Assembly (NCBI GenBank): GCA_038502055.1
Contig: JAXRKN010000033.1
Location: forward strand, 1,860,001 to 1,924,000
DNA from: Tanytarsus gracilentus
Lineage: Eukaryota; Arthropoda; Insecta; Diptera; Chironomidae
Direction of reading: 5' to 3'
DNA length: 64,000 bases
Shown here: positions 37,501 to 49,700 of the stretch, piece by piece
How the letters are laid out: each line of letters starts with the position of its first letter
Numbering within the stretch: the first letter of the stretch is position 1
The notes under the pieces: generated by a model
The model's database searches: none
What the model was told of the DNA's origin: nothing
What the model saw: the letters and a program-made list of their open reading frames with translations, nothing else
Translations under genes and position numbers: made by a program

Positions 37501-40500
37501 ACGTTCTCTCATCGAAGCATCTCGTTTTATCTTCAATCTGATGCGCTGATAATTTGTTTTGATATTCCACAAAATAAAAACAAAAAAACTTCGCAGTTAA
37601 ATTTTTTCAATTGAATTTTTTGTGAGAACACGAATAAAAAAGATAATATTTTTTTACATTGAGATTTTAATAATTCATTGAGAATTTTTTTCAACTGCAC
37701 TTTGTCGGTTTTTACGATATTTTATTTACTTTGTAAACAATTTCAGATAAGTACGGCAAATATTATTTTTATTTATAGAAATGTAGGTTAAGTTCATGTG
37801 AAAGTTTTTGGATATTTTTACATGTTACGTCAACTTCTTCCTAAAGCTTGGTTATTCGATTACCGGTTTATTTAACAAATGTTCACGTAAGATTCCCTAA
37901 AAGCTTATCTGACACACATGTTCATCCGCACATGCTCGAAGATTTATCGTCTTATATTCAATTCTTCTTCAATTAATCGAAAAAAATATTGCACAACTGT
38001 CGAGTATTTATTTTCTTGTTCAATCGCGTGTTGAAAGAGCTTTCAAAAGATAGGAATGTTTGTTTGCTCATTTGATGATGAAAATTTGAAAAAATGTACA
38101 ATGAGAGATGGATAGTGATAAAAGGAATGAACATTTTTTTTAAAAAAACTAAATTGTTCACTCTTGACAAAAATAAAAAATAAATTAAAATTCTACTACC
38201 ATTCAATTTGAAAAATTCAGGACCAAATACACTATCGGTGCTCGAAACTTGTCTCGAAACAACTGAACGGGGAAAAATTTTAATTCATAAATTATTCACC
38301 TAACAGAAGAGATGTCAAGCTGTTACCTGGACTAGCTGTATCGTCAGGGTCGATTTTCATCGGACCGGTATAGATGCCATTGATTGGATGGGCTGTGTTC
38401 TGTTAATTAAATATAATTGAGGCTTATAATTCACACCAATTATCGACACGAACCTTAGCAATTTGAAGCAACACAATCGAGTGTTTAATATGTTCAAGCA
38501 TTTCATTCGCTTGACGCTTAATACCTTCATACTTTGCTACCTCATCTGCATTATCTAATGCATCAATTCGCTGCTCAATTTTCGATGTCTGATCAATTAT
38601 CATTTGCAAATATGTGTCTGCCTCCATGACTTTCCTATCAAACAATGTTAAATTATTGTTTTTGCTACTCGAGCCGCCCATGCTTTGAAGTGTTTGCGAA
38701 GGATCGTAGTGAGTACAATGTCGTCTTCGTGCAATTGTGTCCTCAAGATGTCTCACCCACTTTTCACGCTCATCACCGTCTCTCGCCTGTAAAGTACATT
38801 AAATTTACATTTTCTCCTTCACGCCGCACGCACTCAACAATACTCACTTGAAAGTGAAAAGTTTTATGGTCAACAGTAATTGTAAATGTATTCACGTCCT
38901 GGTCGTCGATTCCTATTATTGCACCTCTTAAGCGAACACAACCGCGACGCACTCCTTTCATCATTTTCTCTCGACTCTGCAAGGGAAAATAGCAAAAAAT
39001 TATGAGAATATGGAAATTTGCGATTGTTTAGAATGCAAAGCATGAAAAAAGGGGTTCGTAAATTAACTAAGGGTTAAGACTAAGAATGTAATTCAAACTG
39101 ACTCGCAAATGCGAGTAATTGACTTGAAGCAAAAAAAGCAGTCCTATAAAGAAAATGCTTGAGAATTAAGGAAAAAATCAATAAAGAACTTGAGGGGCAA
39201 TGATTGATGAAGAAATTCATTCAATCGAACTTTTTTTTTGTGAGAAATAAAAATCCCTAACATTTATAGAACTTTGAGCGATTTGAGAACCTTCTGCGAA
39301 TAAAATCTAATTAAATTTAATAATTCAATGATTTGAAAAACTAAATGAACTTATATACAAGTTCAAGACTATGATCAACTAAACTCTAATTTGATCGCGT
39401 GACGCCATGAGTATTTTGCGATTGATGAAGTATACGTGCAAAAGCTCCATAAAAGTGCTGCAATTTGTCTGCATTACTTAATGTCCAAAACACTGCATGT
39501 TTACTCGCAATAGTCTTTTTAATAAATTTTATTCCTTCTCGCTCTTGAAGCAACACATTTTAAATATAATTTTCATATTTCCAGATGTTGAACTATTGCC
39601 CAGTAATTAAAGGGATTTAAGAAAATGTAAACTTTTGAAAAGAAGCCAAACAGGAAATTGATGAGAATTTAAATCGAGCTTGCTAACTAAAATGTTTGTA
39701 ATCCAAATGACGTAAAGTTAAATCGAGCTACAAGTGAATTTGTAATTCGCGTGTTCGAAATTCTGGAATGAGTGCGATAAGGTCAGATTTTAATTTAATT
39801 GCTCGCGGACTGAAACTTTTTTGTCACAAACCATTTTGAGTGTAACGCAAATAAGTTTCATTAGTCATGCACTGATTGAGAACATAATTTTTTTCTTCTT
39901 AGTTATTTTGGTTATCATTTTTTAAGCATGTGTCACATTTCAGAAAAAAATGGTGTTGAACTTGAGCCACACATAAGTCATATTCGTTGATTATTTCGCA
40001 ATAATTCATCCCGTTATCGTTTTTTGAACCCACTGATGGACAGGTAGCACACGATAAAAATGAGTTCACCGAAAATCATCTCATGCACATTATTTACTAT
40101 CAATGCTGTCAGAACTAAAATTTATTATTTTCTTTTTTCACGCTCCATGTGTTAATTTTTTTCTGTCTTTTTTTCATTAAAGCTTTCAGCCTTGGATTTT
40201 TATAAATGATTTTTTCAGAACACGCATTTACCAGTAACGACCGAGTTAGCTGCCAACAGTCTGCTCTCGACTTAAATCAATTTTGAATGCATAAAAAATC
40301 TCTCGAGGAAAAGACAGAATGACAATCGTTCGAAGTATTTTATATTCAAATTATTTCGCATTCACTATTTTTTTATATGTAGTAGATGAAACTAGGATGT
40401 TTAGCATAACAATTATGCAAACCGATTTAGGTGCAGAGTTAAAGGAAAATGATTTTATTTTAGTGTTCAACAAATTAAGAGAACTGAATGGAAAAAATTC

Positions 40501-41678
40501 TTTAATTTAATTTTTTTTTCATAATTTTAAAATTTGAAGAAAAAAAACAAAATTTCAATTTTATTAAAATTCAAAACTACTGAGTTAAAGCTCAATTCGA
40601 AAGCTTTTATTTCAACTCTATCCACCTTCTGCTTTCTGCCTTTTATTATCCTTTATCTTGATTTTATTTTCTTTTGTTATTTTTAATACAATATAAGAGC
40701 AAATTGTGGTTTCTTGATTGGTCTTACTCATTGTAATTTTTATCAACATTCTTGATAATTCTCTTTTTAAAACAAAGCATCGTCTCTGTTTCATTTCCAT
40801 TGAGGTCAAAAAGTTTGTTTCGATGCAAATATATGAAACTTATTTGGATATATGTGCAGATTTAGATCACACACGTTGTCATTTAAGAATATCGATTTTA
40901 CGGCGAAACGTAGTTCATAAGTGACTCGCACTTTATATTGAACTCAATTAAAAAGATTATAAGTATGCCTGCGATGAATGAAATCGAGAAGATTGTGTGG
41001 GCTTAAAAGCTCATGTGGATTCGTAGGATGTTTCAATGATTGGGGATCATTTTGATGAGAATAAAACTTTTGAATAACAAGTGCGGAAAGACATAAAAAT
41101 CAGAATCAAATATCACTCAATACTCGAAATTTAAGTTGTATATATACTTAAGTGCTTTTACGTTATTCGAATCTGCCAAAAACAATTTCAATCTCAAAGT
41201 GATTTTCTGAGTCATTAATGCCACATGCGAGAGTGAAAGAAAATCGCTGATAAAAATTATTATCGCGAAAGTTCGCCTTCGTTCAAATTTAAGATGCGAT
41301 TAATGAAAAACAAACAAAGTTTCTCACGGAATCCCTAATTTTGCGCAAGATTTTTTGAGCAGCGAAAAAGTTCTTTTTGTAAATTGTGCATCGATGAGTT
41401 TACAAAAAAGATCAGAAAATATTTGCCATGCTAATAATGGAAAAGAGACATTCGATTACTTACAGTATAGTAGCTGAGTAATGCAATCTCTGGTTCCAGT
41501 ACAAACCATCTAGTTTGCCATCCTGCAAAAACAAAGTAAAGCAAAAAATTAATCTCCGATAAAAATCAACTTTTTAAAAAATTCTCGAAAATCTTGATAA
41601 TTCTCGATGCTTACCTTTCATTATGTTCACCCATTTGTTGAGGGCACCTTCAAGCTCAAGTTCCCGCAACGACATCAT
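31511..41678 (-). CDS. OSBPL9: oxysterol-binding protein-related protein 9 (ORP9), 13 exons
   Basis: Complete gene of 709 codons. Exons, 5' to 3' on the minus strand: 41615-41678, 41464-41522, 38848-38976, 38454-38786, 38327-38399, 36947-37052, 33387-33589, 32916-33263, 32743-32850, 32479-32679, 32095-32419, 31934-32039, 31511-31585. All junctions are GT-AG and keep phase, and the summed length is 2130 nt. Residues about 8-105 form a PH domain (GWQTRWFVL; RRGCVRLRGA; EKWVRHLE). Residues 120-195 are helical/coiled. A FFAT-like motif, DFYDAND, is at 237-243 (ER VAP binding). The ORD lipid-transfer domain starts near 330, with LPTFILERRSLLEMYAD and the signature EQVSHHPPI (467-475). The C-terminus (DNWIYSNPL) is family-typical. 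Family role: phosphatidylserine/PI4P exchange at ER-Golgi or endosome contacts. PH sequence and FFAT favour ORP9 over ORP10/11. The acceptor of exon 8 (CCAACCAG) has a weak pyrimidine tract. The largest introns are about 3.4, 2.5 and 1.3 kb. Confidence 0.95.
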
Positions 41679-42401
41679 ACTGAACGAGCTTAATTACACT
41701 AAATTCTAATAAAAATTCTGTGAAATTTCGCAAAACAGAAAAACACAAAAAACTGGGAAAATTTGAAAGTTGCGTAACGTTAAAAAATTTAGTTGGTTGA
41801 ATTTAATTTGAATAAAATATTTTTATGAATGATAACAATCAACAATGATTAAAAGTGAACCTTAAAAAATATTAAATGATTAAAAAATAAAATATATTTT
41901 TGAACTCATGTAACAAAATCTTCGAATGTCCCTTAAGAAAAATATAAAAATTGAAGTTGTCTGCGCTTGTTTAAAATTTGCGCGGACGTTAAACATAAAA
42001 TATTAAAAATTTATAAATATTTTAAAAAAATTAACATTTATTTTTAAAAAATAATAATTCTTACCAAAAAGTATTTTTTTTTGGATTTTAATCACTTTGA
42101 AATGACAATTTTAAAATTCTTACCAAAAGCAATTTTTTTAGCTATCTGAGATTTTTGACCTTTAAAGTTCTAATTGAGTAAGAAGAAAGATAAATAATTT
42201 TTAGATTCATAAAATCTTTGAAAACAAAAATGTTACAAAATTCTAAAAATTAAACTATTTCGGCAAAAAATATTTTTCAACGTGAAAGATAAAATATAAA
42301 ATCATGTCAAATTGTCAAACATGCTGATAAGCTTAGAAGCACTGATTTCAACCAAAAAATTCACCAGTCGGTTCCTTGAATTTGTGCCAAAAAGCCACAC
42401 G
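41679..42401. promoter_or_regulatory. shared divergent promoter region, ORP9 / P4HA
   Basis: The 723 bp between the ORP9 start codon (minus) and the prolyl 4-hydroxylase start codon (plus) must hold the 5' UTRs and promoters of both unless unseen non-coding exons lie elsewhere. It is strongly A/T-rich. TTCAGTATG overlaps the ORP9 start and resembles an initiator, but that would leave almost no leader. No TATA box is convincing. Confidence 0.5.
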
Positions 42402-44342
42402 ATGAGAACTTTTTTCTTCATTGCCACGCTTTTATTTTATAATGTAAATTGTGCTGAACGTAAAGAAATTTTTTCGGCACTAGAAGAGCTTACAAGTCTC
42501 GCGGAAAATGAAGCAATTTTGATTAAGGAAGTGAAAAACTTAAATGTTGGATTGGAACATGCGATTGAGATGGTTAAATTGTATGTGAGAATTTTTCAAA
42601 AAAGTAACTCAATTATTTTCAAATTAATCTTTTAGAAAACTCGATACCATTGAAAAAGATCATGCAATTTTCCTTAAGGACACACGAAAATATGTGGAAA
42701 ACCCTCTCAACTCGCTCCTCTTAATCAAGAGACTTTCTCACGATATCGATTCAATTCATTCGTTGTTTACACGTGTTCTTGATAATTTCTTGACAAGTGT
42801 TCAAAAAGCAAAACTTCCAACAGAAGAATTTGAGGGTGCTGTCGAAGGCTTGCATCGAATTCAGGATATTTATAATTTGGGCAGTGCTTATTTATCAAAG
42901 GGAATCATTGAAGGGAAAAAATATCGTGCTGCGCTCTCTGTCGATGACCTCCTTCTAGTTGGCAAAGAAATGATGAAATTGAATGAAAAATATGCGTTAG
43001 AATATTTGAAACTTGCAAAGGACAAAAATAGGGAATTTTATGAGATTCCGGAATTAATTTTCCTGGAAAAACTTTTAGAGATTTACAAAGAAAATAAAAT
43101 TTTTGACAAAGCTTTGGAAATTGTCGATGAAATTTTAAAAGTTCGACCAAATCATAAAAATTTTGAGGTACAGAGATTGCAACTGGAAATGGATACGCTT
43201 TATAAAGCTGGTGATCAAGATGTGATGGTAAGAATTAGCAAATTTTAACGGTTTTTATTTTTAATATATATTTTTAAAATTCAAGAAAGAAAAAGCAGAA
43301 AGTCAGCAACGATCTGTCGACCTTAAATCATCTTACTGGACTGCAGAAAAAGAACAAATGATTCTCTCAAAAGCTTGTCGCGGAAAGCTTTCAAAAACCG
43401 ATGAAGAACTTTCAAAGCTCCACTGTAGATACCAGTCGAAGACACCGTTCACGATCATTGCACCATTTAAAATCGAAGAAGCAAATTTAGATCCATACAT
43501 TGCTATTTTCCACGAAATTTTATCAGATAAGGAAATTAATGTATTCACGTCAATGTTGAAGGATTTGAGTCGGGCCGAAATTATAACTCTTGAGTCTTCA
43601 ACAACAGTTTCAAGGAGGAGAGTAGCAAAGTTGAAATTTTTTGGTGACAGAGAGCATGAAATTTTACCATCTCTAACGAGAAGAGTTGAAGGTACACATC
43701 TATAACTTAAAATTTAAAAATTAATTGCTTTATATTAAAGACATGAGTGGACTTAATATGGAAACCTCTGAAATCTGGCAACTTCAAAACTATGGCATTG
43801 GAGGACATTATAACGCAGTATGTGAAATTACTTAAATTTTTAAAAAATTAATTAAAATTAAATTTAGCATCACGATTACACCGATGAGGGACAGCATTTC
43901 ACTCTTGGAACTGGCAATCGAATTGCAACTGCTTTATTTTATGTGAGCTTTTAAGTGATCAAAATAAATGTTTCATTCAATTTTTTTAGCTAACGGATGT
44001 TGAGAAGGGAGGAGCGACCGTATTTCCTTTACTTAAAATAGCAATTCGACCCAAAAAAGGAATTGCTGTGTTTTGGTATAATTTATCGACTTCCGGCGAT
44101 AGAGAAGTCCTCACGCGGCATTCAGGCTGCCCAGTGTTGGTTGGAAGCAAGACTGTTGTTAATAAATGGTAAGATCAATTTAATCAAAGTGAATTTGAAT
44201 TTAATGAAATATTTAAAGGCTCCACGAGTATGGCCAAGAATTCAAAAGACCATGCGAACTCGAACCAAAACCTACAGATCCAAAATATTACTTAAAACAC
44301 TACAACATGGAGGACTATGGAATTAAAATTACATTGAAATAA
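42402..44342 (+). CDS. prolyl 4-hydroxylase subunit alpha, 7 exons
   Basis: Complete gene of 543 codons. Exons: 42402-42580, 42636-43227, 43286-43691, 43741-43817, 43868-43942, 43990-44168, 44219-44342; introns are about 47-58 bp. The ATG at 42402 was chosen because it starts an 18-residue signal peptide (MRTFFFIATLLFYNVNCA), unlike the in-frame ATG 90 bp upstream. The N-terminal P4Ha_N helices come first, then a TPR-like substrate-binding region (about 130-260, YNLGSAYL; EYLKLAKDKN). The C-terminal 2-oxoglutarate/Fe(II) dioxygenase domain has H419-x-D421 (HHDYTD), H487 (TRHSGCPVLVG) and K497 (GSKTVVNKW). The end WLHEYGQEFKRPC is family-typical. Role: 4-hydroxylation of collagen prolines in the ER lumen together with PDI. 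Insects have many paralogues, so the specific orthologue is not assigned. AATAAA overlaps the stop (44338-44343). Confidence 0.95.
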
Positions 44343-44345
44343 AAT

Positions 44346-44351
44346 TTTATT
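44346..44351 (-). terminator. candidate TCF25 polyadenylation signal
   Basis: AATAAA on the minus strand, 164-169 bp downstream of the TCF25 stop codon. It nearly coincides with the plus-strand AATAAA of the hydroxylase (44338-44343), so the two convergent transcripts probably overlap by a few tens of bases. Inferred from motif only. Confidence 0.4.
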
Positions 44352-44514
44352 ATATGCTCAACATTCATACTTGCATATCAATATTTCACAAACGAAAATT
44401 TTTTTGCCACATTTTTTTCTGATTAAGTTTTAAGCAAATTGGATATATTTGATTATAATCACACTTAAATTAACGATTGATAAATTTCCCGCAAAAAAAT
44501 CACTAAAAATATGT

Positions 44515-46724
44515 TTATGTTAAGTCATTAGCGTCGTCGTCGTCACTCGATGAACTCTCAAGATCACCTTCATTAGGATTTCTGTTTCTTACTCGAATAT
44601 CGCCTAAAAAGTCACGCATGGCATCGACAATTGAATTGAGTGAAATTCGCAAGTCAGGAAGGGGATTCGGCACTTCATGGACTTGTCCACCGGCAGCCAT
44701 TTCACCAGGTTCATCTGCATTCTCGTTTCTTTGTGCAGCATTAGCGAGCATTGCTTCAGCTACATCCTGCGGCTGTTGAGCAGGCAAATTGAAGCCGGGC
44801 ATTAAAGACTGGAAAAATAATTGAAATCCCGTCGCTTGACTAGTAAGATTGTGACGATTTGTAACCTGTTTAGGCCGCTCGTAGATGTTTATTGAGTCGT
44901 GTGGAGGTAAGGGATCAAAATGCACTATCGGATCGGTTTCCTTTTTCAAGAAATCAGCAAGCGGAACTTTCTCTTTGAAATCTGACAAAATCACGTGTCG
45001 AAGGATGTTGCGAGGAGGTGTAGGATAGCTTTTAAGACGTCGTTTTTCATATTCACCAATGATCTCATCACGTCGATCAACTCGATCAAGTACAACATGA
45101 ACATTTCTTTCGAGCCAGAGCAAAATTTCAGGATCTCCGCTCCACAATGTTTTTGATCGAACGATGTAAAGTGACATAAGCTGTTGCAGTGCTAAAGGAC
45201 TACTTGTTACCGCTGCATTACTGAAGTACTTGTGACTGCTAACTCTCGAATCAACTTGAATATTCATTTCGTCTAATAGAAGCTTCAAGACACCCGGAAA
45301 CATTGACATCGCATATTGAATTTCCTTATCACATTCGTCCATTTTATTTGCATGATACAATGCCAGTGCGTAAGAGTATGCCATGTTGGGCAGAAGCGCT
45401 AAGTTATGACTCGTTTTCCATTCCCTGTATAGATTTATCAAGAAGTCGTATTGTTTGCTCTTAATGGCGTAGAAATCAATTAGCAAAATGATTGCCAACG
45501 GATCATTATCAGGATCGAGTGACAGAATCAATTTTGACAATTCCAATGCAGTGCGAGGACAAGCTCTAGCAGCCAAAAACTGAGCATGCTTAAAAAGAGC
45601 GATAAAAAATCCGCGTGATTCTTGACGTCGATAATCGATTCTGCAATTTCCACTTGTCACACTAAACATAGAATGAAATGACATTTCATAAGCATAAAGA
45701 GAGTGCTCGATTAGTTCTGCGGCCATTTGAGCGTCCTCAGAGATTTTGCACACTTCCGACAGTTGAATTAATGCCTACGATAAGAGTTTGCATTGTAGTA
45801 AAGTTAAAGTCATGATAAGGGTACAATGTACAGTGTCTTACATCAATATGATATGGTTGCATGTTTATGATCCTTACAATGTTATCACTTTCAAAGCTCT
45901 CGACGCACTCAAGGAACTTCTTTTGAATAACCCGATAGCTATAATAAAAAGTAATGAGCGCCCATTAAATGTGAAACTAATTTCTCTTACCTTTGAGAGT
46001 GTTCAAATGCAAAGTAGAGTAGATTTTTATTCTTTTCGTTCACTGCTTCACCCTCAGGAGCGGGCACCAAGTTCATCGAAAGGCCGGTGCGAGTGATAGG
46101 AGGCCAATTGTCTTTAGGATTTGTCATGATTACAGCTCTAAGTGGTCGATTGCTGCCGGCTCTACGTTTCTTCTGTTGTTCCTGATTAACCACTTTGCCG
46201 AACATCCTTTTGATTTCAGTTTGAGGATTTAAATTCTTATGCTGGATGTGAAGAACGTATTGACTGTGATTCAATTCTTTTGACTCAACTTCCGGTCGCT
46301 GATTTTCCTGATGGCTTGTTGTGCCAAACATTTTGTCAACCAATCGCACAGTTCTAGTTATTTCGTCTTCAACATCATCATTCTCATTATCTAAATCACT
46401 TGAGAATTTTGCCTTAGAACTGGTTCCACTTTTTTTCTTCTTTTTATTTTTTCGCTTCTTCTTTAAGTCTCTATGCTGAGATGCTGATAAATTTTCCATT
46501 TCCGTTGTCTCGTTCTCATCCTCATGTTCCGATGCCGACAACTTGATATTTGAAAGAAATCATTTCGCAATAAAAAAAACATGGCTATTGGTGAAAATTT
46601 TAATATTTACCAATTCAAAGTTATTTGCAGCTTTCCTCGGCGTTGCTTCACTTTCCTCTGACTCATCCGACTGATTCGGTATGAATTGATCACTTTGGAG
46701 CTTTTTAAGCTGTCTCAAACTCAT
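44515..46724 (-). CDS. TCF25: TCF25 / NULP1 (Rqc1-like), 4 exons
   Basis: Complete gene of 673 codons, against 676 in human TCF25. Exons 5' to 3' on the minus strand: 46611-46724, 45991-46541, 45842-45938, 44515-45774; all junctions keep phase. The N-terminus (MSLRQLKKLQ) is followed by an acidic/Ser stretch and a Lys-rich block (65-75), then HKNLNPQTEIKRMFG, TNPKDNWPPITRTGLSM and FAFEHSQ. The large C-terminal helical-repeat region contains LIQLSEVCKISEDAQMA, SGNCRIDYRR, PRTALELSKLILSLDPD, MFPGVL and PPRNILRHVILSDFKE. The tail is acidic (DLESSSSDDDDAN). Family role: ribosome quality control subunit acting with Listerin and NEMF on nascent chains of stalled 60S subunits (yeast Rqc1); an older transcription-factor name remains. 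The start is the first ATG, with the conserved N-terminus. It is convergent with the hydroxylase, 172 bp between stops. Confidence 0.95.
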
Positions 46725-49700
46725 GGTAATTGATATTTTTTATTTTCGCAAAATTTTACTTCGCAATCAACGAGTCGACTGGATGTTGTTTTGAGATTTT
46801 TGAAAAATGATGTATTTTGATGATTCTTGATGACTGGATGTTAATATTTTGAAAGATTAAGATGATTAAAGAGTTTATTCCTGTTTATAATTAAATTAAA
46901 TTATTTATTTAGTGAGAAAATCAAGATTTCGCAAAAGCTTTCTGAACAGAGTCAAAAATTGTTTGTATGTGTGAGTGAATTGTTTTTTTACTGTCGGCTA
47001 CTACTAAAATCGAGATGATTGTGCAAGAAAAAACAAAAATTATCTTAATTGAGATATTATAAATCCAATAAAACACATCCAACTACTTAAGTATTCTTCT
47101 AAAAAAACATAAACAACTTCCAGTTACTAATTTTGACTGAACACTCTCAACCAACACATTAGCAATAAAATTTCGTTTCATGTGTATTAGTGGGCTAATG
47201 TTTATGTGCGAGAGAGATATTTTTCAAAGAAAGAAAAACAATATTCAGTCGAGTTTATTTCAAGTTGTCGAACGGATTGAAATTTTTAAATTGCTCCGTG
47301 TTCCATCGAAATAAAGAAGAATTAATTCAAAATTAATGAGATACAAATTGAAATAATAATTTAAGTCAAAAAATAAATTTGTATTAATTAAAAAATCAAT
47401 CAAGGGCTCGGTTGTTATAACGTCAACAAGTGCAAGTTCAAATGAAGGAAAGGAAGAAAAAAAGTTGAGTCGCAATTTCGAATAAATAGGATTCAGAAAA
47501 AAAATCCGCTCAAACACTTTTTTCGATGAACTTTTGTTTGCGAGGAAAATCTCGCTTTTAGAAATATAAACAAAAAGCGAAAAATAGTGTGTGAAAAAGT
47601 TATTTCGCATCGACTTGAAAAAAGATTTCTTTACATATTGTTTTATTTTGAAAAAAAATTCTTGAGAAGAATTTCTTCACGTATATCTCGGAAGTAAAGA
47701 AGAAGAGCGGAGAGAAAATACGCAATTTTCAAGTTCAAGAGGAAAAGAAGCAACTCGAAAATATTGATTAAGGTAAATTGAAGAATTATCAATTAATAGT
47801 AATGAAAAGTCATCAAATAATTAAGCAGTAAGACGAGGGAAGTGATAGTAAATGAGCTTAAAAAGTTCCCTTACAAGAAGTTCAAACAGAAATTTTTTAT
47901 AAAAGCTCTCAAGAGGAACAAAGTGGAAAATTGAACATCTCTTGTTTATTTTTTCTGCGTTAATGTTGCAACGAATCGGAAAATGAAACATCACTCGTTG
48001 GTTCAATTTTCATATCGTTCCCCTGTTAATAAACTAAACCTAAAATTAATTTTTAGATCTAAAAATTTAAACTTGAAATTTCCCACAAGGCGTTCTAATT
48101 ATATTTTCTTCTTTTCCTCAATTCAATTTCATTCAATTTTTATCTTTCGTCATCACTTTTGCGTTTGGCAGTTTTTTTTATTCCGAGTTACGACAAAAGA
48201 GTTTTTGTCTTTAACTGTCGTGACCATCGAATTTAAGCAGTACATAAATAAATTATTGACTACCAATTTAGCTGAAAATTAGGAGATAGAGGAAATTACG
48301 GTTTTTGAGAAATGATTAGCATTAAATAAAATGTTTTCTTGGTAATAAGCGATAGTGGGTTGGTCGTTGAATCATGTCATGGATTATTTAATTTATTTTT
48401 TGAATAATTAGGACTCAAATTTAGGTTGTTAATAATTTTTCAAAGCTCTCGAAAATCATCGGCAGAATTTTTCAAAACCCCCTCTATAAAGAAAGCTTGT
48501 TGTACATGAACCAAACTGCTGTTCATTTGTTTATCGTTCTCTCTCGCTCTCTCTGGCCACAGCAGCAGCCAACAACAAAAAACAAGCCTCTCCACCTACA
48601 TATAAATCAATAAAACATTTGACTTTTCTCTGTTTCCCTTTTTCTGTTTTCCACCACATTCATTTCCTCCTTCCAAACATTCGTCATTACCGCCGAAAAA
48701 AAAAATTACCCATCAATTTGTTGTTGACTTTTTTATTTTTGTATGTCAACGACGCTTTTTTTTCGCTATCGCGTCGATAAGTTTTAGATAACAATAAAGC
48801 TTCGTCCGACCCAGTAAATGAAATAATTTGCGCATTTAATAAAAGACGAAGCTCTCTAAGTTGAATGATTAATTTATGTGTGCTCGTGATTGAAACCTTT
48901 CGATAGTGCCTTAAGAAAAGGTTAATTCGAAAAGTCTCGAGCCTTAAAGTCACGTAATTTTTTTAAGCGACGTCAAACTTCTACGATGTAGAAATTGAGG
49001 TTATTGACCAAAATATATGGAGGGTGTCAAAAACTTATTTAAAAGTTAATTAATTTTATTAGCTTTTTAAAAAAATCAAGGGAAGAACATATTTTTTTAA
49101 TTATCAGAACATTTTTAAAAAAATCCCCACTGGGCGTGCGTCGATGCTCTAGATTAAACTGCAAACAATCTCTCTTATCATCTGTTGTTATTTTTTTTTG
49201 GTTGAAAACATCACACAAACATTTTGCTGTTTATTGACATTTCTTTATATCGTTCTAAAACTTGATTTTCAACTAAATGCATACACTTCAAGTTTCCATA
49301 TATAAAAACAGTTTTGTTCTCTCCCCATTTATATATATTTTATTTTCTTGTCCTCTTTCTCACAATTGCATAATCAACATGCATTTTACGGTGAGAGAAG
49401 AAAACTTCTATATAAAAAAATATTATTTAACGAACACTATTCTATTTCGGAAACTATCCGAGTGTGTTATAAAAATATCGAAGAGAATCCAATTATAGAA
49501 ATTTACAGAAAAAAATAAATCAGAAAGCTGAAATGGCATACAAATTGCTCCTTTATGATTTTTTTTCTATACGTTCTGTAATATTTTTAGCGAATCTCAG
49601 TTGGGTGCCACTTTTGTGCGAATGGACTCCAACAATGTTCATGATGATCATTATGATGATTAGTAATTAGGCATCAATTTTGAGAGTTTTCATCTTTAGT

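Noticed and set aside
42312..42401. Upstream in-frame ATG of the prolyl 4-hydroxylase
   Set aside because: Starting there would put 30 hydrophilic residues before a clear signal peptide; the ATG at 42402 begins the signal peptide directly.
47260..48953. Frames of 60-116 codons on both strands
   Set aside because: Low-complexity Phe/Lys/Asn-rich translations of A/T-rich DNA, with no domain and no splice support.
49591..49663. Possible terminal exon on the plus strand (reads ESQLGATFVRMDSNNVHDD)
   Set aside because: It has an acceptor-like TATTTTTAG and an open frame to a stop, but no recognised family, and no partner exon was found. Too short to support.
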